Shown one piece after another: positions 22,790 to 35,829 of a stretch of DNA of 64,000 nt. The DNA is from Maylandia zebra (taxonomy: Eukaryota; Chordata; Actinopteri; Cichliformes; Cichlidae). The notes beneath the pieces were generated by a model that saw nothing but the letters and a program-made list of their open reading frames with translations, was not told the origin of the DNA and searched no databases. Numbering within the stretch: position 1 is the first letter of the stretch; the number at the start of each line of letters is the position of its first letter. A program made the position numbers and the translations under genes. Location: the NCBI RefSeq assembly GCF_041146795.1, contig NC_135188.1:308501-372500 (forward strand), in the 5' to 3' direction.

Positions 22790-22979
22790 TTAGTGTGAAT
22801 GCTTGAAAAGCATTCACAGTATTGTTATTCGAATCTTTATTATTATTATTATTGTGTGGATGCTTTAAGCATCCACACTATTGAGTTCCTGTTTCTCTTT
22901 ATTCTTTATTGTGTGGATGCTTTAAGCATCCACACTATTGAGTTCCTGTTTCTCTTTATTCTTTATTATTATTATTCTA
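22790..22979. repeat. Junction with palindromic heads
   Basis: It contains an imperfect palindrome, GTGTGAATGCTT...AAGCATTCACA (22793-22819). Two perfect 25-bp palindromes starting GTGTGGATGC follow (22854-22878 and 22911-22935) in a 57-bp direct repeat. These palindromes look like intact 5' ends of GA- and GG-type units; most other units in the window have lost theirs. A similar GA-type palindrome stands at 29419-29445. Confidence 0.8.
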
Positions 22980-25482
22980 GTTGCTTCCGTACACTTTTTG
23001 GCACTTAACTACTTCCACAATTTTCAGCCGATTTTCACCGTTCAAATTTTAAACTATTCTGCTATTTCTGCTAATGTGCGCTATGACTTTTGGTATTTTT
23101 TGCTATTATACTTTTTAAAATATTAAGCTTTTTTCCTTTAATTTGTCCCATTGAAATGAATGGAAAACTTCTGCAATTCTGCTAAAATTTGCTTGTTTTT
23201 GAAATTTAACTACTTCCTCATATTTTCACCTAGAACAACCATTCAAATTTTAAAATGTTCACAAATTATTGGGCTATTCAGGTATGATTCAGCTTTTTCA
23301 AATCTTCTACTGTTTTACTTTTATGCCTCTTAAAGTTTTGAGTTGCAAAATTGTGATTTTTCACAAAATACATGCGTTGTTATGGTTGCTATGCTCTTGG
23401 CTTCCAGTGTGTCACTGAAGCTTTTGCAGTCTTCTCTTCATGTCCGAACAACTGTTTGCTACTTGCTCAATTTTCACTCAACTTCCACAAATTATACATC
23501 AAAACGTAGGTATTTTTGCTGGCTTTCAGGAAATGTCACCATCATTGTTGTGGGATTTATAGAATTTTTGCAAATCTCCTCAGACCAACACAATGTCAGA
23601 AAACTCTCCATATAAAGTCAATGGAGAGCTTGTTCAAAATCACTGCTGGATTTCTGTAATGAGAGGCATATTCGAATCGTCATATCTCCTTAACGAAGCA
23701 AAGTTAAGACATGAGGCTTGTCCCCGAATATCTTCAGACACCCCTGACGCTCACAATTCAAGAATTTCTTTCTCACCTATTACCGTTCTGAAATGAGTTG
23801 GACTTGTTTGAGGGTAGGAAATTCGTCCTTCGCTCAGATTTCTTCAGATTTCAAACTGTGGAAATGAACCACTTTTTTCTCTCGTCATAACTTTTTGTTG
23901 GATTTCCACAGAGACCTGAAAATTTCCATGACTGTTCACCAAAGCCTACTGTCTCTTACGGTGAAAGAATGATATCGATACTCCAAATAGATTTCGAGTT
24001 ACAAAGCGTTGTTTGAGGGCAAGTCAAGGCAGTTTTTGCTTCGCTCTACTCAGTTATGGTGCATTAGAAGTCAAATATCTTTAATAATTCATATTTTAAT
24101 GATAAATTGTAAACACTGGAAGATTCCCCCATCTCTTCTGAACAAAACGGTGTAAGAATGACCGCTCTAGCCCCAACGGTTAGGAAATTATGGTCATTTG
24201 TTTGAGGGGAGTCCTCACTATGAGAAATAGGCTGCAATAATCCTGTGCCTCTCTCTGCTGCGTGTGTAAAAAGATGCACATGTTTTGGCGGGAAAAAGTA
24301 CACAGGCTCTCTGATTGGTGGATTCAAATTCAGCAGCTCCCAGGCTGACCTAGAAACTTACTTCTCTCTCCCTGTGCATTTTTATGCTGATTTTTTCATT
24401 TAACAAGTATATTTGAGGGACCCTCAGCATGTTCAGCATTTTTTCAGCTGTCCATTTTGCTTTTCCAATTTTTCTGTTTAACTTATTACTATTGTGCTAA
24501 ATCATACTGTTTCTGCTATTTCATAAGATTTGTGCTTAATATAGTATTTCTGCTTTTAATAGGATTTGTGCTTAATATAGTATTTCTGCTTTTTATAGAA
24601 TTTGTGCTTAATATAGTATTTCTGCTTTTTATATGATTTGTGCTAAATATGGTATTTCTGCTAAATTATAGTATTTCTGCTTTTCATAGGATTTGTGCTA
24701 AAACAGTATTTCTACTAAATGTAGTATTTATGCTTAATCATACTATTTCTGCTTTTTATAGGATTTGTGCTTAATATAGTATTTCTGCTAAATTATAGTA
24801 TTTCTGCTTTTTATAGTATTTGTGCTAAAACATAGTATTTCTACTAAATGTAGTATTTATGCCTAATCATAGTATTTCTATATATTTCTGCCAGGTCCCC
24901 AGGCAGCCAATCCTCTGTGAGGACTGAGAAATTCAAATTTTCAAATCAGGTCCTGCACGGCTTCCCAGCCAATCATATATGTGTCCTGAGGCATTCAAAT
25001 TTGCATATTGGGGCCTTCATGGCTTCTAAGCCAGCCAATCATATCTGAGGGCTGAGGAATTCAAATCCACAAATCAGGGCCTGCACAGCTTCCCAGCCAG
25101 CCAATCATGTATGTGGGCTCCAGGTATTCAAATTTGCATATTGGGGAATTCGTGGCTTCTAAGTCAACAAGTCATCCATGTCATATATCTCTAAAAATTC
25201 ATATTTTAATGATAAATTGTCAACACTTGAAGATTCCCCCATCTCTTCTGAACAAAACGGTGTAAGAATGACCGCTCTAGCCCCTATGGTTAGGAAATTA
25301 TGGTCATTTGTTTGAGGGGAATCCTCACTATGTGAAATAAACTGAAAGAAGCAGGTCTATGTCTCTGTGCTGCGTGTGTAAAAAAATGCTCCTGTTTTGG
25401 CGGGAAAACGTAAACAGCCTCTCTGATTGGTGGATTCAAATTCAGCAGCTCCCAGGCTGACCTAGAAACTTAGTCCTCTCTC

Positions 25483-25484
<2 letters not shown>

Positions 25485-25549
<65 letters not shown>
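25485..25549. repeat. (TG)n microsatellite
   Basis: Partner of 2651-2715. Confidence 0.98.
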
Positions 25550-25551
<2 letters not shown>

Positions 25552-26705
25552 AGTGGGAGAGAGAGGACCCTGCCCTTATTTGACAGCATGTCATTGTAGG
25601 ATTTAAATTGAACATAGTTAGACTGGTTGACTGGATTAGAGCCTGTGTTTGTGTGTCCCTCTGTGCATTTGTGTTTCAATAAGTTATTACTATTCTGCTA
25701 AATCATAGTATTTCTGGTACTTTTCGGTACTTGTGCTAAATACAGTATTTCTGCTAAATCATACTATTTCTGCTTTTCATAGGATTTATGCCTAATATAG
25801 TATTTCTGCTAAATTATAGTATTTCTGCTTTTTATAGGATTTGTGCCTAACATAGTATTTCTGCTAAATTATAGTATTTCTGCTTTTTATAGGATTTGTG
25901 CCTAACATAGTATTTCTGCTAAATTATAGTATTTCTGCTTTTTATACTATTTGTTCTAAATTATAGTATTTCTGCTTTTTATAGGATTTGTGCTTAATAT
26001 AGTATTTCTGCTAAATTATAGTTTTTCTTCTTTTTATAGTATTTGTGCTAAAACATAGTATTTCTACTAAATGTAGTATTTATGCTTAATAATAGTATTT
26101 CTATATACTTCTGCCAGGTCCCCAGGCAGCCAATCCTCTGTGAGGACTTAGACATTCAAATTTTCAAATCAGGGCCTGCACAGTTTCCCAGCCAATCAAA
26201 TAAGTGTCCTGAGGCATTCAAATTTGCATATTGGGGCCTTCGTGGCTTCTAAGCCAGCCAATCATATCTGAGGGCTGAGGAATTCAAATCCACAAATCAG
26301 GGCCTGCACGGCTTCCCAGCCAGCCAATCACATATGTGGTCTCAGGCATTCAAATTTGCATATTGGGGAATTCGTGGCTTCTAAGTCAACAAGTCATCCA
26401 TGTCATATATCTCTAAAAATTCATATTTTAATATTAAATTGTCAACACTTGAAGATTCCCCCATCTCTTCTGAACAAAACGGTGTAAGAATGACCGTTCT
26501 AGCCCCTACGGTTAGGAAATTACGGTCATTTGTTTGAGGGGAGTCGTCACTATGAGAAATAGACTGCAAAAATCCTGTGTCTCTCTGTGCTGCTGTGTGT
26601 GTAAACAGATGCACCTGTTTTGGTGGGGAAAAGTGCACAGCCTCTCTGATTGGTGGATTCAAATTCACCAGCTCCCAGGCTGACCTAGAAACTTACTTCT
26701 CTCTC

Positions 26706-26707
<2 letters not shown>

Positions 26708-26776
<69 letters not shown>

Positions 26777-26802
26777 CAGAGAGAGAGAGAGAGAGAGAGA
26801 GA
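26708..26802. repeat. (TG)n(GA)n compound microsatellite
   Basis: Partner of 3856-3957, shorter in both parts. Confidence 0.97.
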
Positions 26803-27917
26803 AAGCCTTTTAATGGGATGATCCCATTGTAAGATTCAAATTCAATATATTTAGACTGGTTGACTGAATTGGATCTTGTGTGTGTGTCTCTCTGTGCATG
26901 TGTGTTTCCTCATGTGTACATATTTGTAATTGTGTGGCTGTCATAAATTTTTTTGCTGATTTTTGTCATTTAACAAGTATATTTGAGGGAACCTCAGCAT
27001 GTTCAGCATTTTTTCAGCTGTCCATTTTGCTTTTCCAATTTTTCTGTTTAACTTATTACTATTGTGCTAAATCACACTATTTCTGCTATTTTATAAGATT
27101 TGTGCTTAATATACTATTTCTGCTTTTATAGGATTTGTGCTTAATATAGTATTTCTGCTTTTTATAAGATTTGTGCTTAATATAGTATTTCTGCTAAATG
27201 TAGTATTTATGTTTAATCATACTATTTCTGCTTTTCATAGGATTTGTGCTTAATATAGTATTTCTGCTAAACTTAGTATTTCTGATTAATTATAGTCTTT
27301 CTACTAAATCATAGTACAGTATTTCTGCTTTTTATGGGATTTGTGCTAAAACAAAGTATTTCTACTAAATGTAGTATTTATGCTTAATCATACCATTTCT
27401 GCTTTTTATAGGATTTGTGCTTAATATAGTATTTCTGCTAAATTATAGTATTTCTGCCAAATTATAATATTTGTGCTAAAACATAGTCTTAATTTAAAAT
27501 TACAATATTCATAGTTCATCACAGTGTCTCTGGTAAATCACAATATTTCTGCTCTGTTGTACTATTTTTCTAAATCATAGTGTTTCTGTAATGTTTAAGT
27601 ATTTTTGGCTAAATATATTCTTTCTGTTATCTTATACTATTTCTCCTAAATTCTTGTATTTTTGAGAAGTTATCATGTTTCTGGTAAGTTACAATATTTC
27701 TGCTAAATTCTGCTATGCTATTGTATTTCTGCCAAGTATTATGTTTCCTCTAAGATATTGCAGTTCTGCTAAGTTATTCCATTTTAGCAAACTTCTTTTG
27801 CTTCTGCAAAGTTTTTACAATTTCTGCAACTTTTCAGCTTTTTCAGCTACTTTTTGCATACAGCTTCAGCTTTAAGCATCCACACTGCATTTTCGCAGGA
27901 AATGCAAATTTTTCTAG

Positions 27918-29415
27918 TTATTATTATTATATATTCCGTACGTTTTTTGGCATCTCACTCCTTCAAAACCGTTCAACTTAGAAAAACCATTCAAACACCG
28001 TTAGATTCCTATTCTTTTGGACATGAATGCTTCTACTTTTCTCATTTTTAACATTTATATTTTTAATTTTATTCAACTTTATTTAACAAAAATTTATAAT
28101 GTATTTCAATGGAGAGACCCTTCAAATCCTCATTCAACTTACTCCTCTTTAAACTCTTACTACTTCCACATACATTGACATAGAGCCACCATTCAAACTT
28201 TAAAACGAAGACAAGACATTCAACTATTCAACTTGTATTTATCTTTTCAATATCTATTATACTTTTTCTTCAGTTCCAGTTTAAGTTTCATGATGTTTTT
28301 TCACCCGTTTCAGAGTTTATAATGGGTGTGTATGGGACGGAATGTTGGGGCTAGAGTGAGGCAGCTCAACTGCTAGAGTGAGAGGAGCAAAAAAATTAAT
28401 CTTAAAATCTTTTTTAAAACTGCTGCTGTGTCTGCAGCGTTTGCTCTACAGGTATGATTTTACCCTCAAAACGTAGCCATCGCTGTCCTCTTTCATCCAA
28501 TGTGTTTACTATTGTCCTAGGTGTTATGGTTCTTTCATAAATGTCACCAATGCACAGCCTCCTCCCTCCAACTCTTCCATAGACTCTAATGTTAAAATGG
28601 CTCAGAAGGTTCGTTTGAAAATCAGAAGAGCATGGTGTCTTTCCACTGTCACCACGTCCATATAATAAGCTCCACAGGCATGAAAACTGAGAATTAGGTA
28701 GACTAGACATTGCTGTCGCTCACGGTGAAAGAATTTCGTCAATACGACTTTTACTTTTCATTTGGGAACGATTTGTTTCGGCCTGACTTTTCTGTTCATT
28801 TTAAGCAGCAAAAGTGAGGCGCATGTCTGTGTACGTGTGTATGGAGCCATTGGGTGCGGTCACTATAGCAACCAGGCTCACACCTGCCTGCTTAATGAGC
28901 TCTGCATGCCACTGTACCAAGATTCATCTTAAGCACTTCTCTTTCAACTGCTGCTGTGTCCACAGTGTTACAGCCATCATTTTACCCTCAAATTGTCGCC
29001 ATTATTGTTCTCTTTCCAACCACGTATCTTTCAAAGCTCAGGCATTTAAACTTTTTAAACTGTGTGGATCAAAGTGGAGGGATCACATTTGAGTCATTCA
29101 GTGATTCAAAGAATATGACCTTTTAATATTCATTCAGATGTTTTCTGACTCTAAATGTTCTTTTCTCATTTCTTAGGGTTTTCTAATTTACATTTAAAAC
29201 ATTTTCAGTTTTTTTCCAACTCCTTCTTCTGTGTAACCTTCAGCTTTTAGCAGTTCAGCACCTTTGTTTTCAGGTTAAATTCGTTTTTTTTTTTTTGTTT
29301 TTTTTTAATCTCATTCAATATTTTTAACTCAAAATTCAGCAATTAATTCATTTCAGTGCATACATTCAGATTCAAGCATTCACACTGCAGTTTCTTCAGA
29401 AAATGCACTTTCTAG
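27918..29415 (+). repeat. B-type ~1.5-kb repeat unit
   Basis: Partner of 5038-6547, ending in CTAG at 29412-29415. Confidence 0.75.
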
Positions 29416-31293
29416 TTAGTGTGAATGCTTGAAAAGCATTCACAGTATTGTTCTTCTAATCTTTATTATTATATTTTCTTATTCCGTACGTTTTTTGAAA
29501 GCCTACTCCTTCAAAACCGTTCAACTTAGAAAAACCATTCAAACATCGTTAGATTCCTATTATTTTGGACATGACTGCTTCTATTTTTCTCATTTTTAAC
29601 ATTTATATTTTTAATTTTATTCAACTTTATTCAACAAAAATTTCCCATGTATTTCAATGGGGAGACCCTTCAAATTCTCATTCAACTTACTCATTTTTAA
29701 ACTCTTACTACTTCCACATACATTGACATAGAGCCACCATTCAAACTTTAAAACGAAGACAAGACATTCAACTATTCAACTTGTATTTATCTTTTCAATA
29801 TCTATTATACTTTTTCTTCAGTTCCAGTTTAAGTTTCATGATGTTTTTTCACCCGTTTCAGAGTTTATAATGGGTGTGTATGGGACGGAATGTTGGGGCT
29901 AGAGTGAGGCAGCTCAACTGCTAGAGTGAGAGGAGCAAAAAAATTAATCTTAAAATCTTTTTTAAAACTACTGCTGTGTCCGCAGCGTTTGCTCTACAGG
30001 TATGATTTTACCCTCAAAACGTAGCCATGGCTGTCCTCTTTCATCCAATGTGTTTACTATTGTCCTAGGTGTTATGGTTCTTTCATAAATGTCACCAATG
30101 CACAGCCTCCTCCCTCCAACTCTTCCATAGACTCTAATGTTAAAATGGCTCAGAAGGTTCGTTTGAAAATCAGAAGAGCATGGTGTCTTTACACTGTCAC
30201 CACGTCCATATAATAAACTCCACAGGCATGAAAACTGAGAATTCAGTAGACTAGAAGCTGCTGTCGCTCACGGTGAAAGAATTTCATCAATACGACTTGT
30301 ACTTTTCATATGGGAACGATTTGTTTCGGCCTGACTTTTCTGTTCATTTTAAGCAGCAAAAGTGAGGTGCATGTCTGTGTCGTGTGTATGGAGCCATTGT
30401 CCCTATAGCAACCAGGCTCACACCTGCCTGCTTAACGAGCTCTCTCTCACTCTGCCAAGGTTAAACCTAAAAATGTTAGATTGTAGTAAGATTAACTTTT
30501 TCAAAAGTACAATAAGACAGATTTGACAGGGTTTTGCCACAGATTAATAGTTTGTCACTAGTTAGTATATGCCAACTAAGTAGAGCATTGTGATTGGCAC
30601 AAAGGTTTTTCAGATCTGGGCAGTTGGAGTCAGTTGATGACTTCAAAATCATCCTTTCTGACTGGATAATTAAAGCTCTCAGCATCTATCGGTCTGTAGT
30701 TAATTTCCCCACCTTTTAACTAACGTTTAACTAACCTAGTCTCATTTAATGTCTCTGTTTATAGTCTGTATAGTTTATCTCCCCACGAATACACTCAAAG
30801 TAGTCTTAAAATAAAACCCACAAAACAGTTCAAGATTTAATACTTTTTATTTGCTCATTTAATGCCAGTTGCCCTGTTTTTCTGTATGTCACTCATTCGC
30901 TTATACTTGGGCAAAAAGGACCAATTTGTACACTAGTATAGTGTATTTTTTCCCTCTATCTCTCTATGTCTGTCACACACAGAGACCAACACACAGACAT
31001 GTATATGCTCATTATTGCTGTTCAAACTGATGGTCAAATTTCCAAGCACCACCTGAACGCCTCATCTGTTTTTAACCTATCACTGGACCAACTGTCGTCA
31101 TTCCGCTTTGCTCTCTGCTGTGGTAAGTACAGTACACTCAGTACTGCAATGTTTTATTTTTATGATGGAAAAAATACATGTTTGACATTTAAACTCACAT
31201 ATCAAGTCCAACAGAGTTAAAAACAATTCAAAGAAGAAAGAAAGAAAAAAGAATAACCTTCGCTATCATTTATATACGTTTATTACGTTTTGC

Positions 31294-31660
31294 TGTTAGC
31301 AGCAGTGCTAACGCTAGCTTCAATGCTAATGCTAGCAACAATGCTAACGCTAGCTATAGTGCTAACACTAGCCTTAGCAGTTGTTAACTGACAAAAATAA
31401 TATTCCTGTGATATTTCTTGCCGGTCAGTGAGACAAAAGTAAGAAATTAGCTTTATTATTGCCATTGTGGCTCAGTTTTAACAGTAAGAGTGCTAGCGCT
31501 AGCGCTAGCAGCATTGCTAACACTAGCTGCAATGCTAACGCTAGCTGCAATGCTAACGCTAGCTGCAATGCTAACGCTAGCTGCATTGCTAACACTAACT
31601 GAAGTGCTAATGCTAGCCGGAATGCTAGCGCTAGCAGCAATGCTAAGGCTAGTAACAGTC
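31294..31660. repeat. GCTAGC/GCTAAC palindromic minisatellite, copy 2
   Basis: Two clusters (31294-31380 and 31489-31660), partner of 8385-8745 with altered unit number. Confidence 0.9.
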
Positions 31661-32556
31661 TAACAGTAGCCTTACATAAGTGGCAATACTTCAGTTAACT
31701 AGTTTGAATTGTAAAATGACTGCTGTATCAGTTGGTGTGCTATAATTACCCTGCTGACTAGAAGTTCAGTGTATCATGTCGTGTGGGCTTTGTATTTCTG
31801 TTAGTCTGATAACACTGTACAGACAACTAACGTATTATTTCTCGTTTCTTTCAGGAACCTGACTGACACTGTGCTTTGCCTGGTAGGTGTGCACATACTG
31901 TAAGAGAAGTAGACCAAAATAAAAAAATAATATGACTAATATAAGCTGTAAAGTGATGGGTTCAAACTTTGTGCTAGACCTTTTAAACACAATTTTATAA
32001 TAAATACACATAAATGCAGCTTAACAATTGGGCTAAAATATTTTTTTCGTACATTTTTGTAGTCACACTACATGTGATTAATTAATGATTCACTCAATCA
32101 TATTTGTATTTAAAAATATTATTGCTGAATTTAATTAAATATTTATTCTTTTAAAAAGTGCCCAATTATGCAACTTTTTGCACATGGCAGCCGACAACAG
32201 TTTAGCTTGAATATTTGTTTTGTCCTTTTGCAGTAGTCACATTTAGTTCATACAATTACCATGTGATATAATTTTAATAAAATTATTTTTTTTTCTTGTT
32301 TTTTGTTCAGAGTGTGTAGAAGAAGAAGAACAAGGACCAGATCTCCAGTCTTCTCTCTCACATCCCAACCCCCCAACCCCTCTATCCTCTGTCCTGCTCC
32401 ACCTATTGTCTCTGCCTTCTTTCCATCTGTATTTCACTCTGTGGTTTGTGAGAAATTTTGCCAAACCAACAATCCTTTTGCGGTTTGATTTAAAGCTGTG
32501 TCTCTCCTGCTCTGTCTGTTCTCTCTGCTAAATTTTCTCTCTACCTGTTTTTCACT

Positions 32557-32603
32557 CTTGGCTTGCTGCTGAAAAACGCCAAGCGACACAGTCCTCCTGT
32601 GTC
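32557..32603 (+). other. Junction where 8.93 kb is missing in copy 2
   Basis: Left side: hairpin CTTGGC (32557-32562) with GCCAAG (32578-32583). Right side: hairpin GACACAG/CTGTGTC (32585-32603). In copy 1 the Helentron gene and flanks (9677-18606) lie between the same two hairpins. Confidence 0.85.
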
Positions 32604-34107
32604 TTCTCCAATCTTCACATGTAAGATCCAACAGTGTGAGGCACATAGCAGCCAGAAACTGTAATGCCACAGAACAGAGAGGCTTCATCATCACCATCTT
32701 CATCACTGTACGATCAGAGCGTGAGACTTCACATCTGGAGCACAGGAGACATTCTGTGATAAGTCCTCCTTCTAGCTTGTCCCACAAGCAGTCGGTGAGA
32801 TTTACTCACAACAAAAAGGGTTAATGACATAATTTCCATGAAAACATGTGTTCATTCTTTGTAAACTGTTTAAATTGTGTTTTCACTTGACCTTAGGAGT
32901 GTTAGAGTGTATTGTAATGTCTGTACTCAGGTGTTTCCCTCTGTGATCCATCCCCTTCAGAGCTGAGACACTCAGGACTGAACAGACTGCACAGTTTCTG
33001 TGACTGAGCCTCCAAAACACCTTCTTTGAAACCACTCATGATAGAAGGGCTTTATATTTGCAGCAGCACTACTACAGGTATTCAGTTTATTACAGGATGT
33101 GTTTGTTTCTTAGGACCAGCTCTGAGTGCACACTACCTAACATATACACCTTTCTGTTCACTACAAACCAACTACTCTGGATCATATGGCCAGTTGGCAG
33201 GAATGTTGCTGCAGGAAAACATCCCTGGAGATCACCATCATTGTCAGACTGACTGTGCCTCCTCTGTGCAGTGTCAAGATCCTCCCTAAATGAGTGTGTA
33301 AGTTAACATTTTCATTATTTTATTCCCTTTGACAAGACAAGTATCACTGATATTTACATTTACAACTACATATGTTGCTGTTTTCTGCTCTTCTTTTAAA
33401 GTTCTCAGCTATCCTGCTTCTGTGCTGCTTGCCACACATCAAACTCTGGCCGGATGACAGGGAGGATCCACTCTGAAGTCACTGGACATGATGAGGATCA
33501 TATGGGACGTCATAGTTTCACAGTAACATTGTGCTCTGTGATTACAGGTTTTAAATGGATACAATGACTGCCTCTCTCTGATCAACAGGCTAAAGGATTG
33601 TTTTCATTGTTAGTGCTCTGTACAATGTATGCTTATTTAGTATTTCATCACAGAGCAAACCTTTATTTATTTAACATATTTTTATTTTGTTTTAATGTTG
33701 AATTAACTGTAGGGATTTTTTTAAGTGGGCACTCGGGATGTCATATGACCAGAAATGTGGTAACTGGAATTCAACAGTATGGAAGAAAAAATCTGCTAAG
33801 AACAAAACACACACAAAACCCCCCAAGAAAATTCAAATTCATTCCATGTAATCCAATCTAAAACATTTTAAACTGCTGAACAGCAACACAAACAGTGTTA
33901 AAAAACAGTGTTAACAGAATGATTATGATGAGTTTGTACCAAAGTTTCAGGTCACATGGCACACCTAGTGTGTAGTGTGGGGTATCAGCTGGTAAGTATA
34001 GGTTTTTTCATATTTGTGTCCTTAGAGTTCAGATAGATAAAGACTTGTGTATAATAATTAGTCATAAGCACAACTCAAAGTCAGGGACTAACTAAATTTG
34101 GGACTTT

Positions 34108-34810
34108 GGCTACGTTCACACTGCAGGTCTTAATGCTCAATTCCGATTTTTTGATCAAATCCGATTTTTTTTACTGCTCGTTCACACTACAAATAAAATG
34201 CGACAGCAAACGTGCTCTAGTGTGAACGCTCAAAGCGGCCCGCATGCGCAAAAGAAGACGTCACACACAACGCGCTCTGTTTAGACCCAGAGCAACAGTG
34301 TTGTTTGACTGATGGCCCTTAATATAAAGACTTCGGACTTCACGTTTCCCAATTTTTGCTTTAAGTTGTTTTGTTATTTACATAATAATGTAAATAACCT
34401 AATAATGATCCTTATTGCTGTTTAAGAGAGGAGCGGTGCTTCAAAGGATTAAACAGTACAAATAAAATGTTTACGTTGTCTTCCCAACAGTTTCACTGAC
34501 ATCTACGCTGGATGGCCAGGAAGCGTTCGCGATGTCGTATCGGGTGCTTCTCCGGCGCTGATAATTGGCTTCAGTCTTGTGTCGGTGACGTAAAAGACGG
34601 ATTTAATGCAACTTGACCGTTCAAACAGCAGTCGCTTTCTAAAACATCGGATATGTATCGGATTCAGTACCACATACGAAAGTGACCCAGATCGGATTTG
34701 AAAATATCGGATTTGCGCCGTTCACACTGTCATAGCATGATCAGATATGGGTCGCATAGGGTCAAAAAAATCGGATTTGATGCACTTTCGCCTGCAGTGT
34801 GAACGTAGCC
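34108..34810. mobile_element. Harbinger-like MITE (non-autonomous DNA transposon)
   Basis: The 703-bp element is bounded by perfect 20-bp inverted repeats beginning GGCTACGTTCACACTGC and flanked by a 3-bp duplication TTT (34105-34107 and 34811-34813). Copy 1 shows the empty site with one TTT at 20372-20374. A 3-bp target duplication fits PIF/Harbinger, although the usual target is TWA. There is no ORF of note inside. It inserted after the large duplication. Confidence 0.8.
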
Positions 34811-35829
34811 TTTGTGTCTGAGCCCAGGTTAAAACACTGTGTAAAAAAGCATTTAGCGGCATGGCTGAACAATGCTGTAAACTATTGATACTTATTTATC
34901 CATGTTCACAAAAAGGACTAATGTTTTTATTTGATTATTTGCATGTGTTAAACTGTGTCACCACCTTACGCTTTCATTTGAGTTTACTCAAAAGTCTCTA
35001 TACAGTTCTCTTTTACCACTGTGTGGACTCTGTTTACATTAAAACATAAAAAAAGAATGAGTAATAAAGAGATGTGTAGACAGATCAGTAGATTAAGTAG
35101 ACCAATAGAAACAGTTGTTCAGCCATGTTCTAAGAAACCAACACAGTTTAAAGGTTCAGGATTGTGGTTTTAAAAGTGGAATTTTCATGTATTTCATATG
35201 TTGCTTATTATTTTTATTTACTTATTTAATTTAGTTATTTTTATTTTTTCTACTAGTCCTTTTCAGAAAGAAGCTGTAAAATATGACTTAAGATTTTTAT
35301 GTTATTTTCTATGACATACAAAACAAATTGATGTATATAATACCGGTACTATTAAACATGATATACATATGTGTATATGTCTGAAAAACATTATGCTGTA
35401 TATGAAAGTTTGTATTTTCTCCAGAATGTTTGTTCATCTTTTCAGTTCAATTTAACAAATTTGTTTTTACATTTATTTTTATTATTTTTTTTATGAATTA
35501 GAGATTTATAAAACATAATTCCACTCTTTAAGTGATTAGAAGAATATGAACTTTTGTTATTCATTCAGAGGTTTGCTGACTACATTTTCTTTTTGTCATT
35601 ACTCATCTTTTTCTAATTAAAATTTTAAACATTTTCAGTTATTTTCCAACTTCTTCTGTGTGAACATCAGCTTTCAAAAGTTCAGCACTTTTGTTTTCAG
35701 GTTAAAAATTCTTTATTTTCCAGCTAATTCAACATTTTTAGCTTAATATTCAGCAATTAATTCATTTCAGTGCATACATTCAGATTCAAGCATTCACACT
35801 GCAGTTTCTTCAGAAAATGCACTTTCTAG

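Larger units (their letters stand above)
22854..27917 (+). repeat. A-type repeat unit, copy 2 (complete)
   Basis: From the GTGTGGATGC palindrome to CTAG (27914-27917). The outer 12 bp (GTGTGGATGCTT) are inverted near the end, within TTTAAGCATCCACAC at 27871-27885. The interior holds the same 1.2-kb composite array as copy 1 (blocks near 24081, 25210 and 26430), minisatellites (about 24485-24883, 25690-26105, 27060-27500) and CCAAT/ATTTGCAT blocks (24887-25165, 26113-26385). No gene is seen. Confidence 0.7.
29416..35829 (+). mobile_element. L-type unit without the Helentron gene
   Basis: It has an intact GA-type palindromic head (29419-29445), the shared CCGTACG head, the same unique regions and minisatellite as the copy 1 L unit, and the shared tail with CTAG at 35826-35829. 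The segment matching 9677-18606 is absent: at 32584/32585 the first 173-bp repeat unit joins directly to the sequence at 18607. A 703-bp MITE sits at 34108-34810. No transposase remains, so it would be non-autonomous. Confidence 0.65.
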
